Part shown: positions 8,021 to 16,795 of the stretch, in pieces
How positions within the stretch are numbered: the first letter of the stretch is position 1
Layout of the letters: the number at the start of each line of letters is the position of its first letter
The notes under the pieces: model-generated
The model's database searches: none
Told to the model about the DNA's origin: nothing
Seen by the model: the letters and a program-made list of their open reading frames with translations, nothing else
Assembly: GCF_018326425.1 (NCBI RefSeq)
Contig: NZ_AP024601.1
Coordinates: 546,001-610,000 of the forward strand
Direction: 5' to 3'
Origin: Polycladomyces abyssicola
GTDB taxonomy: Bacteria; Bacillota; Bacilli; Thermoactinomycetales; JIR-001
Length of the DNA: 64,000 nucleotides
Translations under genes and position numbers: made by a program

Positions 8021-9094
8021 ATGCTGCGACAGATGGAAAAAGTCGGGCTGCAATATCTTCAGCCCGACGGGACGTTGACCCCGGAAGGGGAGGTAGCGTG
8101 GAAACCTATCGAGCGACCGCTCAAAATTGAGTTTTATAGATGGATGTGCAAGATTCGCCTGTTCGATCAGCGCGCGGTCATTTTGCAACGACAGGGGCGG
8201 ATCGGTACGTATGCGCCATTGCAGGGTCAGGAGGCGGCTCAGGTGGGGAGCGCTTTGGCCCTGAATCGGGAGGACTGGGTTTTTCCGAGTTACCGGGAAC
8301 ACGGGGTGGCAATGATCGCCGGGATGCCGCTGAAACAGATTTTGTTGTATTGGATGGGACGGGTTGAAGGATGCCGCCCGCCGGAGGGCATCAAATTGTT
8401 CCCGCCGGCCGTTCCCATCGCCACGCAGATCCCACACGCGGCAGGGGCGGCCTGGGCTTCCAAGCTGAAAGGGGAACAGTCGGTGGCTGTGGCCTATTTC
8501 GGCGATGGGGCCACCTCGGAAGGGGATTTTCATGAGGGATTGAATTTTGCGGGCGTGTTTCGCCTGCCAGTAATCTTTTTCTGTCAAAACAACCAGTACG
8601 CCATCAGTGTACCGTTTTCCCGGCAGACGGCGACGGAGACGGTGGCGGAAAAGGCGGCTGCGTACGCGATTCGCGGAGTGCGTGTCGACGGCAACGACGT
8701 GTTGGCCATCTATACGGTGATGAAAGAGGCGGTAGAACGGGCGCGGTCAGGGGAAGGGGCCACCTTGATCGAAGCGGTGACGTATCGCCATGGCGCACAT
8801 ACCACCGCCGACGATGCAGGAAGGTATCGCAAACAGGAAGAGACGCGGGAGTGGGTCGAACTGCGTGACCCCTTGACACGTTACCGTAGGTTGCTGGAGT
8901 CGGAGGGCTTGTGGTCGGAAGCGGAGGAGCGGGATTGGGAAGCCCATTGCAAACAGGAGATTGAGGAAGCGGTCCGTGAAGCGGAATCTGCGGAAGTGCC
9001 GCCGTCCTCCCATCTGTTTGCACACGTATTTGCCGATCTGCCGCCTTCTCTGGTACGTCAGCGAGAGTCGCTCTTTCGTCTGGAAGAGGGGTGA
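8021..9094 (+). CDS. 2-oxoacid dehydrogenase complex E1 alpha subunit
   Basis: A 357-residue thiamin-diphosphate enzyme subunit that decarboxylates a 2-oxoacid in the first step of a pyruvate/branched-chain-type complex. The cofactor motif GDGATSEGDF ... CQNN spans residues ~160-190. The later loop YRHGAHTTADDAGRYR sits between the forms seen in pyruvate (PHT.ADD) and branched-chain (HHSTSDD) enzymes. The ATG at 8021 has AGGGAGGA 7 bases ahead; an ATG at 7997 overlapping the pdh stop is less likely. Its place right after phenylalanine dehydrogenase suggests the substrate is phenylpyruvate or a related 2-oxoacid released by that enzyme. Pyruvate cannot be ruled out from sequence. Confidence 0.88.
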   Translation: MLRQMEKVGLQYLQPDGTLTPEGEVAWKPIERPLKIEFYRWMCKIRLFDQRAVILQRQGRIGTYAPLQGQEAAQVGSALALNREDWVFPSYREHGVAMIAGMPLKQILLYWMGRVEGCRPPEGIKLFPPAVPIATQIPHAAGAAWASKLKGEQSVAVAYFGDGATSEGDFHEGLNFAGVFRLPVIFFCQNNQYAISVPFSRQTATETVAEKAAAYAIRGVRVDGNDVLAIYTVMKEAVERARSGEGATLIEAVTYRHGAHTTADDAGRYRKQEETREWVELRDPLTRYRRLLESEGLWSEAEERDWEAHCKQEIEEAVREAESAEVPPSSHLFAHVFADLPPSLVRQRESLFRLEEG

Positions 9095-9099
9095 TGACG

Positions 9100-10077
9100 A
9101 TGGCACAGCTCACTTTGATCCAGGCCATCAACGATGCCATGCGCATCGCATTGGAACGGGACCCGAGTGTGGTGATTCTCGGTGAGGACGTGGGAAAAAA
9201 CGGCGGTGTGTTCCGGGCGACAGAAGGATTGTGGAAACGTTTCGGCGATGATCGGGTCATCGACACCCCACTGGCGGAAGCGGGCATCGTCGGTACGGCG
9301 ATCGGCATGGCGGTCAACGGTTTGCGTCCGATCGTGGAAATTCAGTTTCTCGGCTTTTCTTACCCGGGTTTTGAGCAAATTGTTTCCCACGCTGCCCGTC
9401 TGCGGACACGGACGCAGGGGATGTTTCCGGCGACGATGGTGATCCGTGCCCCTTATGGCGGCGGCATTCGCGCCCCCGAGCTGCACAGTGACTCGACAGA
9501 AGCGCTGTTTGTCCACACGCCCGGGCTGAAAGTGGTGGTGCCGTCCACGCCTTATGATGCGAAGGGGTTGTTGTTGGCATCCATCTCAGATCCGGATCCA
9601 GTCCTCTTTTTGGAACCGATGAAACTGTATCGTTCCGTTCGGGAAGAAGTGCCGGAAACAGCGTATGAAGTACCGATTGGACAAGCGCGTGTCGTGCGCG
9701 AAGGGGAAGATGTCACCCTGCTCGCTTGGGGGGCGATGGTGCCGGTGGCGATCGCCGCAGCGGATGAATGGGCCGAAAAAGGCGTCTCCTGCGAGGTGAT
9801 CGATGTTCGGTCACTGTATCCGCTGGACGAGGAAACACTGGTTACATCAGTGAAAAAGACGGGACGTGCCGTCATCGTTCACGAAGCGCCCCGCACTGCC
9901 GGAGTGGGTGCAGAACTCGCGGCAATGTTGCAGGAGCAGGCGTTTCTCTGGTTGGAGGCACCGATTGCCCGTGTGACGGGCTATGATGTGCCGGTACCGA
10001 TGTTTGCGTTGGAAGATGCATTCCGGCCCGATGTAAAACGTGTCTCAGAAGCGGTGCGGCAGGTGATTGCTTTTTAA
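9100..10077 (+). CDS. 2-oxoacid dehydrogenase complex E1 beta subunit
   Basis: A 325-residue transketolase-like beta subunit that pairs with E1 alpha to form the alpha2-beta2 decarboxylase. Recognisable segments are MAQLTLIQAINDAMR at the start, GEDVGKNGGVFRAT, and DTPLAEAGIVGTAIGMA. Three starts are possible (GTG 9091, ATG 9094, ATG 9100). The last has the best distance from GAAGAGGGG, and the gene touches or overlaps the E1 alpha stop. Coupled translation would keep the two subunits in equal amount. No sign of truncation. Confidence 0.88.
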   Translation: MAQLTLIQAINDAMRIALERDPSVVILGEDVGKNGGVFRATEGLWKRFGDDRVIDTPLAEAGIVGTAIGMAVNGLRPIVEIQFLGFSYPGFEQIVSHAARLRTRTQGMFPATMVIRAPYGGGIRAPELHSDSTEALFVHTPGLKVVVPSTPYDAKGLLLASISDPDPVLFLEPMKLYRSVREEVPETAYEVPIGQARVVREGEDVTLLAWGAMVPVAIAAADEWAEKGVSCEVIDVRSLYPLDEETLVTSVKKTGRAVIVHEAPRTAGVGAELAAMLQEQAFLWLEAPIARVTGYDVPVPMFALEDAFRPDVKRVSEAVRQVIAF

Positions 10078-10089
10078 GGAGGGAGAGAG

Positions 10090-11352
10090 ATGAGCGTAAC
10101 CTTTACGTTGCCTGATGTGGGTGAAGGAGTGGCGGAAGCGGAGATTGTTCGCTGGTTGGTGAAACCGGGGGAACTCGTCGAAGCCGATCAACCGGTGGTG
10201 GAAGTGCAGACGGACAAGGCAGTGGTGGAACTGCCCGCACCCGCTGCCGGTCGGGTGGCCCAAATCAACGGGAAAGAAGGAGACGTGATGCGGGTGGGGG
10301 ATGTGCTGCTGGTGATTACGGATCCCTTGGCTGAAGCGCCTTCCTCACAGGAATCGTCAACCGCCGCTTCCGTGGACGAACCCGTCCGTTTCAACCGTAA
10401 AAGAGTGCCTGCTGCTCCCTCCACCCGCCGCCTGGCGCGCGAGCTGGGAGTCGATATCACCCAGGTAGAAGGAACGGGACCGAACGGACGCGTCACTGAC
10501 GAAGATGTCCGTCGGTTTCACGCCGCCGTGGGGAAAGCCCCCGTTACGATCAGCGGTATGCGCGTTGATGAGGAAGAATGGGTGCCGATCCGGGACTATG
10601 CGAAGGAGGTCGCCATTCCCGTCGAAGCCGCGCGTGCGAATGGTACGCCGGCAATTACGGAGGAGCCGTTGCCTGCGACGCGTCGGGTGATCGCAGACCG
10701 ATTGCTCTTCTCGGTCACAAACAAACCGCATGCCACTCATTTTGATGAGCTGAACGCTGAAGGACTGGTAGCATGGTTCAAAAAAATGAAGCAGGAGTGG
10801 ACACCAGATGACGTCAGGTTGACGTATACACCCGTATTGATGAAACTGGTGGCAGTCACCCTGTTGCAACATCCCGCTTTTAATGCCCATTTCGATGAAC
10901 AGCGGCGTACGGTTCGCCGGTTTTCTTCAGTGGCGATTGGGTTTGGCGCAGATACGCCTCGGGGGTTGCTTGTTCCCGTCGTGCGAAATGTAGAGCAAAA
11001 AAGCATCGAGCAGTTGGCTCGGGAAGTATCCGCGTTGACGAAAGCGGCCCGGGAAGGAACGCTGTCACCGGGTGATCTGCGTGGTAGTACGTTTACCATC
11101 AGCAACGCCGGAGCATTGGGCGGACGGTGGGCCACGCCGATCATCAATCCGCCGGAAGTGGCGATTTTGGCGATACATCCGGTCCAAGAGCGGCCAGTCG
11201 TCGAAAATGGTGAGTTGACTGTCGGTTGGCGGATGAACGTGTCGCTCTCCTTTGACCACCGCGTGTTGGATGGGGCCGATGCCATCCGGTTTACGCATAC
11301 GCTGGGACGTTATACGGAAGATCCGGGCCGGTTGTTGACCTGTTTGGTGTGA
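10090..11352 (+). CDS. Dihydrolipoamide acyltransferase (E2 of 2-oxoacid dehydrogenase)
   Basis: A 420-residue core enzyme that accepts the acyl group on lipoate and passes it to CoA. One N-terminal lipoyl domain carries the modified lysine in VQTDKAVVE (K43). A peripheral-subunit-binding domain lies at ~108-145 ([20 protein letters not shown]). The catalytic domain ends with [12 protein letters not shown] near residue 390. The ribosome site AAGGAGGGAGAG is strong. No E3 (lipoamide dehydrogenase) gene follows, so the complex must borrow E3 from elsewhere. The operon ends at the terminator at 11455. With pdh upstream, the likely product is an aryl- or branched acyl-CoA; that is inference from neighbours. 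Confidence 0.88.
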   Translation: MSVTFTLPDVGEGVAEAEIVRWLVKPGELVEADQPVVEVQTDKAVVELPAPAAGRVAQINGKEGDVMRVGDVLLVITDPLAEAPSSQESSTAASVDEPVRFNRKRVPAAPSTRRLARELGVDITQVEGTGPNGRVTDEDVRRFHAAVGKAPVTISGMRVDEEEWVPIRDYAKEVAIPVEAARANGTPAITEEPLPATRRVIADRLLFSVTNKPHATHFDELNAEGLVAWFKKMKQEWTPDDVRLTYTPVLMKLVAVTLLQHPAFNAHFDEQRRTVRRFSSVAIGFGADTPRGLLVPVVRNVEQKSIEQLAREVSALTKAAREGTLSPGDLRGSTFTISNAGALGGRWATPIINPPEVAILAIHPVQERPVVENGELTVGWRMNVSLSFDHRVLDGADAIRFTHTLGRYTEDPGRLLTCLV

Positions 11353-11454
11353 TATGTGAAGCCAAAGTGAGTTTACACGAACGACCGATGATCCTAGTGT
11401 TGTGCAAAGTAGGTTTATGCGATCGTATTGCGATGTTTTTCCCGATCACTGTGA

Positions 11455-11482
11455 CCACAGGCGAGGCCTGTGGTTGTTTTTT
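11455..11482 (+). terminator. Terminator of the 2-oxoacid dehydrogenase operon
   Basis: CCACAGGC, loop GAG, GCCTGTGG, then TTGTTTTTT. Perfect 8-bp stem. Confidence 0.88.
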
Positions 11483-11506
11483 AGGAAGAGGCGGACCCGT
11501 ATATGG

Positions 11507-11620
11507 GCGTTTGAGGAATACCCAGGTACTGTGATTGCAGTCTCCCACGATCGGTGGTTTCTCTCACGGTTCCGAGGGACGGTGTGGGAGTTGAAAGACG
11601 GGAGGTTGAAGGAAAGGTGA
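11507..11620 (+). pseudogene. C-terminal remnant of an ABC-F ATPase
   Basis: The reading frame here gives AFEEYPGTVIAVSHDRWFLSR and then a WELKDGRL-type ending. This is the D-loop/H-switch end of the second ATPase domain of ABC-F translation factors. Everything upstream (Walker A, signature, linker) is missing and replaced by the terminator of the preceding operon. It is a dead fragment of about 38 codons, probably left by a deletion. Confidence 0.7.
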
Positions 11621-11678
11621 TAGCGTGTGGTGAGTGTTGCCGCCTCGTATTCTTTACGAAAAGAAATCTAGGAGTTGT

Positions 11679-12467
11679 TCACCAATCTTCCCTTATCAGC
11701 TGATCGATTCGAAACAGTAACCGTTCCTTCTCTTCTGTTGGAATGCTTTCCGTTAATCTCGCCGCGGCAACAGGAAGTTCCCAAGTATTGATTTGTTGCA
11801 TAGTGCAGTTAGACAACCGGATGTATGCATTTAGATATTCTTGAATGATGCTATCTCGTAAGCTTTCAACAACACGATCAGAAATGGATGCCAATCGATA
11901 AATCAACACTGTCCTTGCAACATCTGCCAGTGGATGGCCGCAGGTCCCGTCCATCCAATCAATGATGACTGCGCCTTGAGAGGAGATGATAATGTTATTG
12001 GTGTGAAAATCTCCGTGGCAAACTTGGCTTCCTTCAGGAAGAAGCTCAAGATGATGAAGAATCTTCTTTTTTGTGTTTACCGAGAGTAAGTCCGTTTGAT
12101 AGATACGCCTGCTTAGGATATCTTTTTGTTGTGGTAATCCCATCCCTTTTTTTCGGTGTATCACATCATGTAGATCGGCAAGTTTGTACGCGAACTTTTT
12201 GATGTTTTCGGGCTCTTGGGAGATTGCCTGCGTCATGGTAGGGCCATCGATCCGCTCGTAGAGTATCCCTTCTCTTCCTCGGTATTGCCTTCTTTCAAAC
12301 ACTTTTGGAACGTTTAGTCCCAGCGTTTCCACTAATTTGCTCACGAAGAACTCCCGCTTGATGGAAGATTCGGAGATCCCCTTATGAAACAACTTGATCA
12401 CTCGATTTTCTCCCCAGGGATAGATGTCTGCTGTGTAACCTTGTCCAAGTATTTCTCTATCCGTCAA
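11679..12467 (-). CDS. Aminoglycoside phosphotransferase-family kinase (APH fold)
   Basis: A 262-residue small-molecule kinase. The catalytic loop VCHGDFHTNN and the metal-binding IIDWMDG (Brenner-type motifs) are intact, followed by CGHPLADVART. These mark the APH/choline-kinase fold. Such chromosomal members phosphorylate diverse hydroxyl compounds, and real aminoglycoside resistance cannot be inferred. The start is a TTG at 12467 (TTGACGGATAGA), with AAGGGGG about 9 bases ahead; the frame is open for another 66 codons upstream, but that part does not look like protein of this family. The gene is more AT-rich than its neighbours, suggesting acquisition. Confidence 0.75.
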   Translation of the reverse strand: MTDREILGQGYTADIYPWGENRVIKLFHKGISESSIKREFFVSKLVETLGLNVPKVFERRQYRGREGILYERIDGPTMTQAISQEPENIKKFAYKLADLHDVIHRKKGMGLPQQKDILSRRIYQTDLLSVNTKKKILHHLELLPEGSQVCHGDFHTNNIIISSQGAVIIDWMDGTCGHPLADVARTVLIYRLASISDRVVESLRDSIIQEYLNAYIRLSNCTMQQINTWELPVAAARLTESIPTEEKERLLFRIDQLIREDW

Positions 12468-12496
12468 TGGAGAAAACCCCCTTTTTGAGAACAAGG

Positions 12497-12622
12497 TTAC
12501 AAAAACTGAACGACCCCACCACCTGTGATCAACAACAATCTCCCGACGAAATAATAGACTGACCGCTTGGCATCCTGCCGCTTTGCCTTCTGATTTTTCA
12601 TATGTTCGATCTGAGCGTCCAT
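12497..12622 (-). CDS. Possible small membrane protein, 41 residues
   Basis: A reverse-strand frame starting MDAQIEHMKNQKAKRQDAKR, then a hydrophobic stretch VYYFVGRLLLITGGGVVQFL as a single possible membrane helix. The basic-then-hydrophobic layout is what a small inner-membrane protein would show. There is no clear ribosome site ahead of the ATG, and the frame stays open further upstream. It may be a chance frame or a remnant. It lies just upstream of the APH-family gene. Confidence 0.25.
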   Translation of the reverse strand: MDAQIEHMKNQKAKRQDAKRSVYYFVGRLLLITGGGVVQFL

Positions 12623-12775
12623 ATAGGGTTGCCGCGGAAAATTGATCAATGGATCTATGTTCCACTTCGGTTGGGTGTATCCTTCACAATTAACCGGAAA
12701 AATAGAAAAAACTGATTCGGGCAGCGTGTTTTGTGCTAAGATAGAAAACACCCTGAAGAATCACAGGTGACCAGG

Positions 12776-13603
12776 ATGACGAAGTTGCAATTATCCGTTC
12801 AACATCATGATCACGTCCGCACAGTCAAAGGTGCGTTCACGTTTTTGGGGCATCCGCTTCGCTTTTATTGGTACTGTGTTGACGGGCTGTGGATCGATAC
12901 CGGCCCGCCGAGGGCACGGGTACAGGTGGCGGCATTTGCTGCGGAGCACCCACCTTCAGTCGTGGCGCTGACCCATTTTCACGAAGATCATTCCGGTAAT
13001 GCGGGATGGCTGGCCCGTACCTACGGCGTTCCGGTAATGATGAGCGAGGAGACGGCCCGGATCCTGAGGCAGCCTCCGAGCATTCCCGTCTATCGGAAAT
13101 GGGTGTGGGGGCAGATGGAGCCGGTTTCTGGAACCGTCGCAGAAGAATTGTTGCAGACGGAGCGTTTTCGGTTTCGCGTCATTCCGACACCCGGCCATTG
13201 CCCCGACCATGTTGTGTTTTTGGAAGAAGAGCAGGGATGGTTGTTTTCGGGCGATTTGTTTTTGGGTACCCGATTACATTACGGTATGCGCGGAGAGTCG
13301 GTAGCGGATATGATTGCCTCGATCGAGCGCGTTTTGTCATATCCGTTTGAGACGGTGTTTTGCGCTCATGCCGGTGTGGTGGAGGAGGGCCGCAAAGCGT
13401 TGGAGGCGAAACGTCGCTTTTTGTTGGAGTTGGTGGAGGAAACCCGCCATCTCGCACAAAAAGGGATGCCGGCACGCCTCATCGCCTGGAAACTGTTACA
13501 GGGCAATAAACTGTTGGAATGGTTTTCGTTGGGTGAGATGGGGGCAATTCACTTGGTTCGCTCCATTCTGGAGGAGAAGCGGGCGTCGGCCAAACGGTTT
13601 TGA
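12776..13603 (+). CDS. MBL-fold metallo-hydrolase
   Basis: A 275-residue metallo-beta-lactamase-fold enzyme. The metal-binding THFHEDHSGN (HxHxDH) is near residue 67, a second histidine is in TPGHCPDHVVF, an aspartate in FSGDLFLG, and a final histidine in FCAHAGVV. All ligands for a dinuclear site are present, so the protein should be active, perhaps as a thioester or phosphodiester hydrolase. The start at ATG 12776 is preferred to GTG 12767 because AGGTGA lies at a usable distance. It is monocistronic; the substrate is unknown. Confidence 0.82.
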   Translation: MTKLQLSVQHHDHVRTVKGAFTFLGHPLRFYWYCVDGLWIDTGPPRARVQVAAFAAEHPPSVVALTHFHEDHSGNAGWLARTYGVPVMMSEETARILRQPPSIPVYRKWVWGQMEPVSGTVAEELLQTERFRFRVIPTPGHCPDHVVFLEEEQGWLFSGDLFLGTRLHYGMRGESVADMIASIERVLSYPFETVFCAHAGVVEEGRKALEAKRRFLLELVEETRHLAQKGMPARLIAWKLLQGNKLLEWFSLGEMGAIHLVRSILEEKRASAKRF

Positions 13604-13645
13604 CAGGCGTTATCGAATCAGGAGAAGAGCAGCCGTTTTCCAGCA

Positions 13646-13714
13646 AGTGATGTCTATTTCGAGGACCCGTTCCGGTTGAAGTTGGAAGTGGTGTACAGTC
13701 CGGATTACTTGGGG
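13646..13714 (+). pseudogene. Possible remnant of a VOC/glyoxalase gene
   Basis: In one forward frame the bases read SDVYFEDPFRLKLEVVYSPD, which resembles the end of a vicinal-oxygen-chelate protein (the usual FRDPFG.KLE.V). It has no start and no upstream part. Short similarity only, so this may be chance. Confidence 0.25.
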
Positions 13715-13715
13715 G

Positions 13716-14498
13716 TTAAAAATGTCCCGACCACTGTATCAACAGAATGAACGCCCCCAAGACCCACACGTACCAGGCAAACCCTTTGAGTGATCCGCGG
13801 CTCAGAATGCGGACCATCCAGCGGACGGCCGTGTAACCGCAGACCCCGGCCATGGCTGTACCGATCAAAAGGGAGGACAGGGGGATGTGCTCTGCCCGAC
13901 CGTCCAACAGTTTGGCACCTTGCAACAGGACACCGCCGCCGATGGCCGGAATGGAGAGCAAAAACGAATAGGAGGCTGCGGCGGTTGTCTCGACGTTTCG
14001 CCACAACGCTGCGGCGATGGTCATCCCGGATCGGGAGACGGCGGGTAAAATGGCTGCACTTTGGGCCAAACCGATCCATAGTGCATCGGCATAGGTAAGG
14101 TCGTTGATCCCTTTGTGACCGTCTGCTTTTATCCGGTCAGCCCAGTATAATACCGCGCCGGTGATGAGAAACTCCCATCCGATGGTGACGCCCGTTTGCG
14201 AGATCGCCTCCAATGTATCTTCCCAAGTGATGCCCACCACTACTGCGGGAATCGTGCCGACAATCAGAAGCCGTCCCGTTTTGCCCAGCGGTTTGCGGCA
14301 GATGGCGGCGAGTTCGTCTCCATATACGGCGATCACTGCTGCGAGTGTACCGAGGTGGAGCATCGTGTCCAGGAACAAACCGGCAGAATCCAGCCCGAAC
14401 AAATGACGGCCGAGGTAGAGATGCCCCGTGCTGCTCACCGGCAAAAATTCGGTCAATCCCTGGATGATACCCAGTACCATCGCTTCCAACCAGTTCAT
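13716..14498 (-). CDS. uppP: Undecaprenyl-diphosphatase UppP/BacA
   Basis: A 260-residue polytopic membrane enzyme that dephosphorylates undecaprenyl diphosphate so the lipid carrier can be reused in cell-wall synthesis. The glutamate-rich first motif EFLPVSSTGHL is at residues ~17-27, and the second, AVSRSGMTIAAAL, lies mid-protein; both are the signature of BacA. Seven to eight hydrophobic helices are visible. The ATG at 14498 has AAAGGAG 8 bases ahead, and the longer frame upstream has no such site. Transcribed away from cadA. Extra copies confer bacitracin tolerance in other bacteria. Confidence 0.92.
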   Translation of the reverse strand: MNWLEAMVLGIIQGLTEFLPVSSTGHLYLGRHLFGLDSAGLFLDTMLHLGTLAAVIAVYGDELAAICRKPLGKTGRLLIVGTIPAVVVGITWEDTLEAISQTGVTIGWEFLITGAVLYWADRIKADGHKGINDLTYADALWIGLAQSAAILPAVSRSGMTIAAALWRNVETTAAASYSFLLSIPAIGGGVLLQGAKLLDGRAEHIPLSSLLIGTAMAGVCGYTAVRWMVRILSRGSLKGFAWYVWVLGAFILLIQWSGHF

Positions 14499-14641
14499 TG
14501 TGTTCGCTCCTTTCGCTTTCTTGTCTATGTGTATGGGCGAGGGTGGGGGAGAATGTCCCACCGCTTTCATTCTCCACCTTTTCGCAATACAATGTGGATA
14601 AGCGGGAATCATGCTTGTGTGATTTCAAAGGGGGATAACGG

Positions 14642-16795
14642 GTGACACTCAGGGGACAGGCGAAGGATCGCGAACAGCATGTCTACCCGTTGACGGGATT
14701 GACTTGCGCTGATTGTGCGGCCAAGTTTGAAGAAAAAGTGCGTCAAGCGGAGGGAGTGATCGATGCTCGCGTTCATCTGGCTACGTCCCGGCTGGTGGTG
14801 AGGGGGCGCCAGTTGAGCATCGAGGAAGTGGAACAGCTGGGGGCGTTTGACGACATCCGGGTGGCCAGGCGGGAAGAGCATATTGGTTTGGGACGGTTCC
14901 GTTTGAATGATCCATTGTTTCTCTCAAGCGCCACCGCTTTGGTGCTTCTTTTGCTCGCCGAACTGGCTGAATGGCTGGAGCTTTCTTCGACGCTTTTCAT
15001 CAGTTTGTTTGCCGCGGCCACGGTATTGGGAGGATGGAACCATTTCCGCCGCGGTATGGTGGGATTGCTGCGGTTGGATTTCAATATGAACGCGTTGATG
15101 ACCATAGCGGTGGCGGGAGCATGGGCTATCGGCTACTGGGAGGAAGCGGCGGTAGTGGCCTTTTTGTTCGGCGTCAGCGGTTGGTTGGAACGAACCGTGA
15201 TGGAATCCGCACGTGCCTCGATTCGATCATTGATGGATTGGGCGCCGAAAACGGCGACAATACGTCGCGAAGGGGTGGAACAATCCGTTCCCGTAGAAGA
15301 GTTGAAGGTGGGTGACGTGCTGATCGTCCGTCCCGGGGAGAAAATCGCCGCCGACGGCGAAGTGGTCAAAGGGAGCACGGCTGTCAATCAGGCGGCGATC
15401 ACCGGGGAGTCCCTGCCGGTGGAAAAGTCACCGGGAGATGAGGTGTTTGCGGGATCGCTTAATCATTCCGGGGCAATCGAGGTACGGGTGACACGAAGGG
15501 CGGAAGAGACCACCATTGCCAAGATCGTGGCTCTGGTGGGGGAAGCCGAGGAGCAGCGAGCGCCGGCACAGGCGTTTGTCGACAGGTTTGCCCGCGTTTA
15601 TACGCCCATCGTGTTGGCTTTGGCTTTTGCCATCGCCATCATCCCGCCGTTGGTACTGGGAGCGGCGTGGAAGCCCTGGCTGTATGAAGCGTTGGCGTTG
15701 CTGATCGTGGCTTGTCCCTGTGCCCTCGTCGTCTCTACACCGGTCGTTGTCGTGACGGCCGTCGGCAACGCGGCTCGATACGGTGTGCTGATTAAAGGGG
15801 GTCTACACCTGGAAAAGGCGGGCACACTCCAAACGATTGCCTTCGATAAAACCGGCACGCTGACCCACGGTGAACCCGTTGTGACGGACATCATCCCCCT
15901 GCAGGATCAGAGTGAACCGCAGGTGTTGGCACTGGCAGCGGGGATCGAGCGGCTGTCCGAACATCCGCTGGCGCTGGCCATCGTTCGGAAAGCGAAGGAA
16001 AAACGGGTTCCGGTGGCGCATGTGGACCACTTTAAATCCGTACCCGGCCGAGGAGCGAAGGCCTACATCGCCGGGACCCCCTATTGGATCGGCAGTCCGC
16101 GTTGGATGGAAGAAGAGGGATTTGATCTCGGTCCTTGGCACGAGGCGATCAACCAATTGCAGGATGAAGGGAAAACGGTTGTCGCTTTGGGAAGGGATCG
16201 GGAAGCGTTGGCGATCATCGCCTTCACGGACGAATTGCGGAACAATGCCGCTCAGGTGATTCATGCGCTGAAACAGCTCGGTCTACGCCGTATGGTGCTG
16301 TTGACCGGAGATCATGCCAAGGCGGCGCGATCCATAGCCCATCGGGCCGGTATAGACGAAATATGTGCAGAGTTGTTGCCGGAAGATAAAGTGCGTAAAA
16401 TCCGCCATTATACTGAGGCGGGCGGACCGGTCGGAATGGTGGGCGACGGGATCAATGATGCTCCAGCGCTGGCAACCGCCGATGTGGGAATCGCCATGGG
16501 CGGGGCTGGTAGCGATGTAGCCCTGGAAACGGCGGACATCGTCCTGATGGCTGATGATTTGAGCAAACTGCCGTTTACTGTTCGACTGAGCCGGGCGGCT
16601 CTTCGTGTGATCCGGCAAAATATCGCGTTTGCTGTCGGGATCAAAGTGTTGGCCTTTTTGCTGGCGATACCGGGTTGGTTGACCTTGTGGCTGGCGATCG
16701 GAGCAGATATGGGTGCAACGATTTTGGTGTTACTGAATGGCATGCGTTTATTGAAGGAAAAACCGGATTTGGAAATGAGGAGGGACAAATCATGA
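14642..16795 (+). CDS. cadA: Heavy-metal P1B-type ATPase (Cd/Zn/Co exporter, CadA/ZosA-like)
   Basis: A 717-residue P-type ATPase that would pump divalent soft metals out of the cell. The N-terminal heavy-metal-associated domain has GLTCADCAAKFE (CxxC near residue 23). Transmembrane metal site VACPCALVVSTP is near 357, the phosphorylated aspartate is in DKTGT near 401, and the hinge GDGINDAPAL near 600. The CPC plus C-terminal helix pattern favours Cd/Zn over copper. It starts at a GTG with AAGGGGG ahead. No CadC/CzrA-type regulator gene is adjacent. The stop overlaps the pdxK start (ATGA). Confidence 0.9.
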   Translation: MTLRGQAKDREQHVYPLTGLTCADCAAKFEEKVRQAEGVIDARVHLATSRLVVRGRQLSIEEVEQLGAFDDIRVARREEHIGLGRFRLNDPLFLSSATALVLLLLAELAEWLELSSTLFISLFAAATVLGGWNHFRRGMVGLLRLDFNMNALMTIAVAGAWAIGYWEEAAVVAFLFGVSGWLERTVMESARASIRSLMDWAPKTATIRREGVEQSVPVEELKVGDVLIVRPGEKIAADGEVVKGSTAVNQAAITGESLPVEKSPGDEVFAGSLNHSGAIEVRVTRRAEETTIAKIVALVGEAEEQRAPAQAFVDRFARVYTPIVLALAFAIAIIPPLVLGAAWKPWLYEALALLIVACPCALVVSTPVVVVTAVGNAARYGVLIKGGLHLEKAGTLQTIAFDKTGTLTHGEPVVTDIIPLQDQSEPQVLALAAGIERLSEHPLALAIVRKAKEKRVPVAHVDHFKSVPGRGAKAYIAGTPYWIGSPRWMEEEGFDLGPWHEAINQLQDEGKTVVALGRDREALAIIAFTDELRNNAAQVIHALKQLGLRRMVLLTGDHAKAARSIAHRAGIDEICAELLPEDKVRKIRHYTEAGGPVGMVGDGINDAPALATADVGIAMGGAGSDVALETADIVLMADDLSKLPFTVRLSRAALRVIRQNIAFAVGIKVLAFLLAIPGWLTLWLAIGADMGATILVLLNGMRLLKEKPDLEMRRDKS

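Noticed and set aside
13646-13714. VOC remnant as a functional small gene
   Set aside because: No start codon, no ribosome site, only ~23 codons of similarity.
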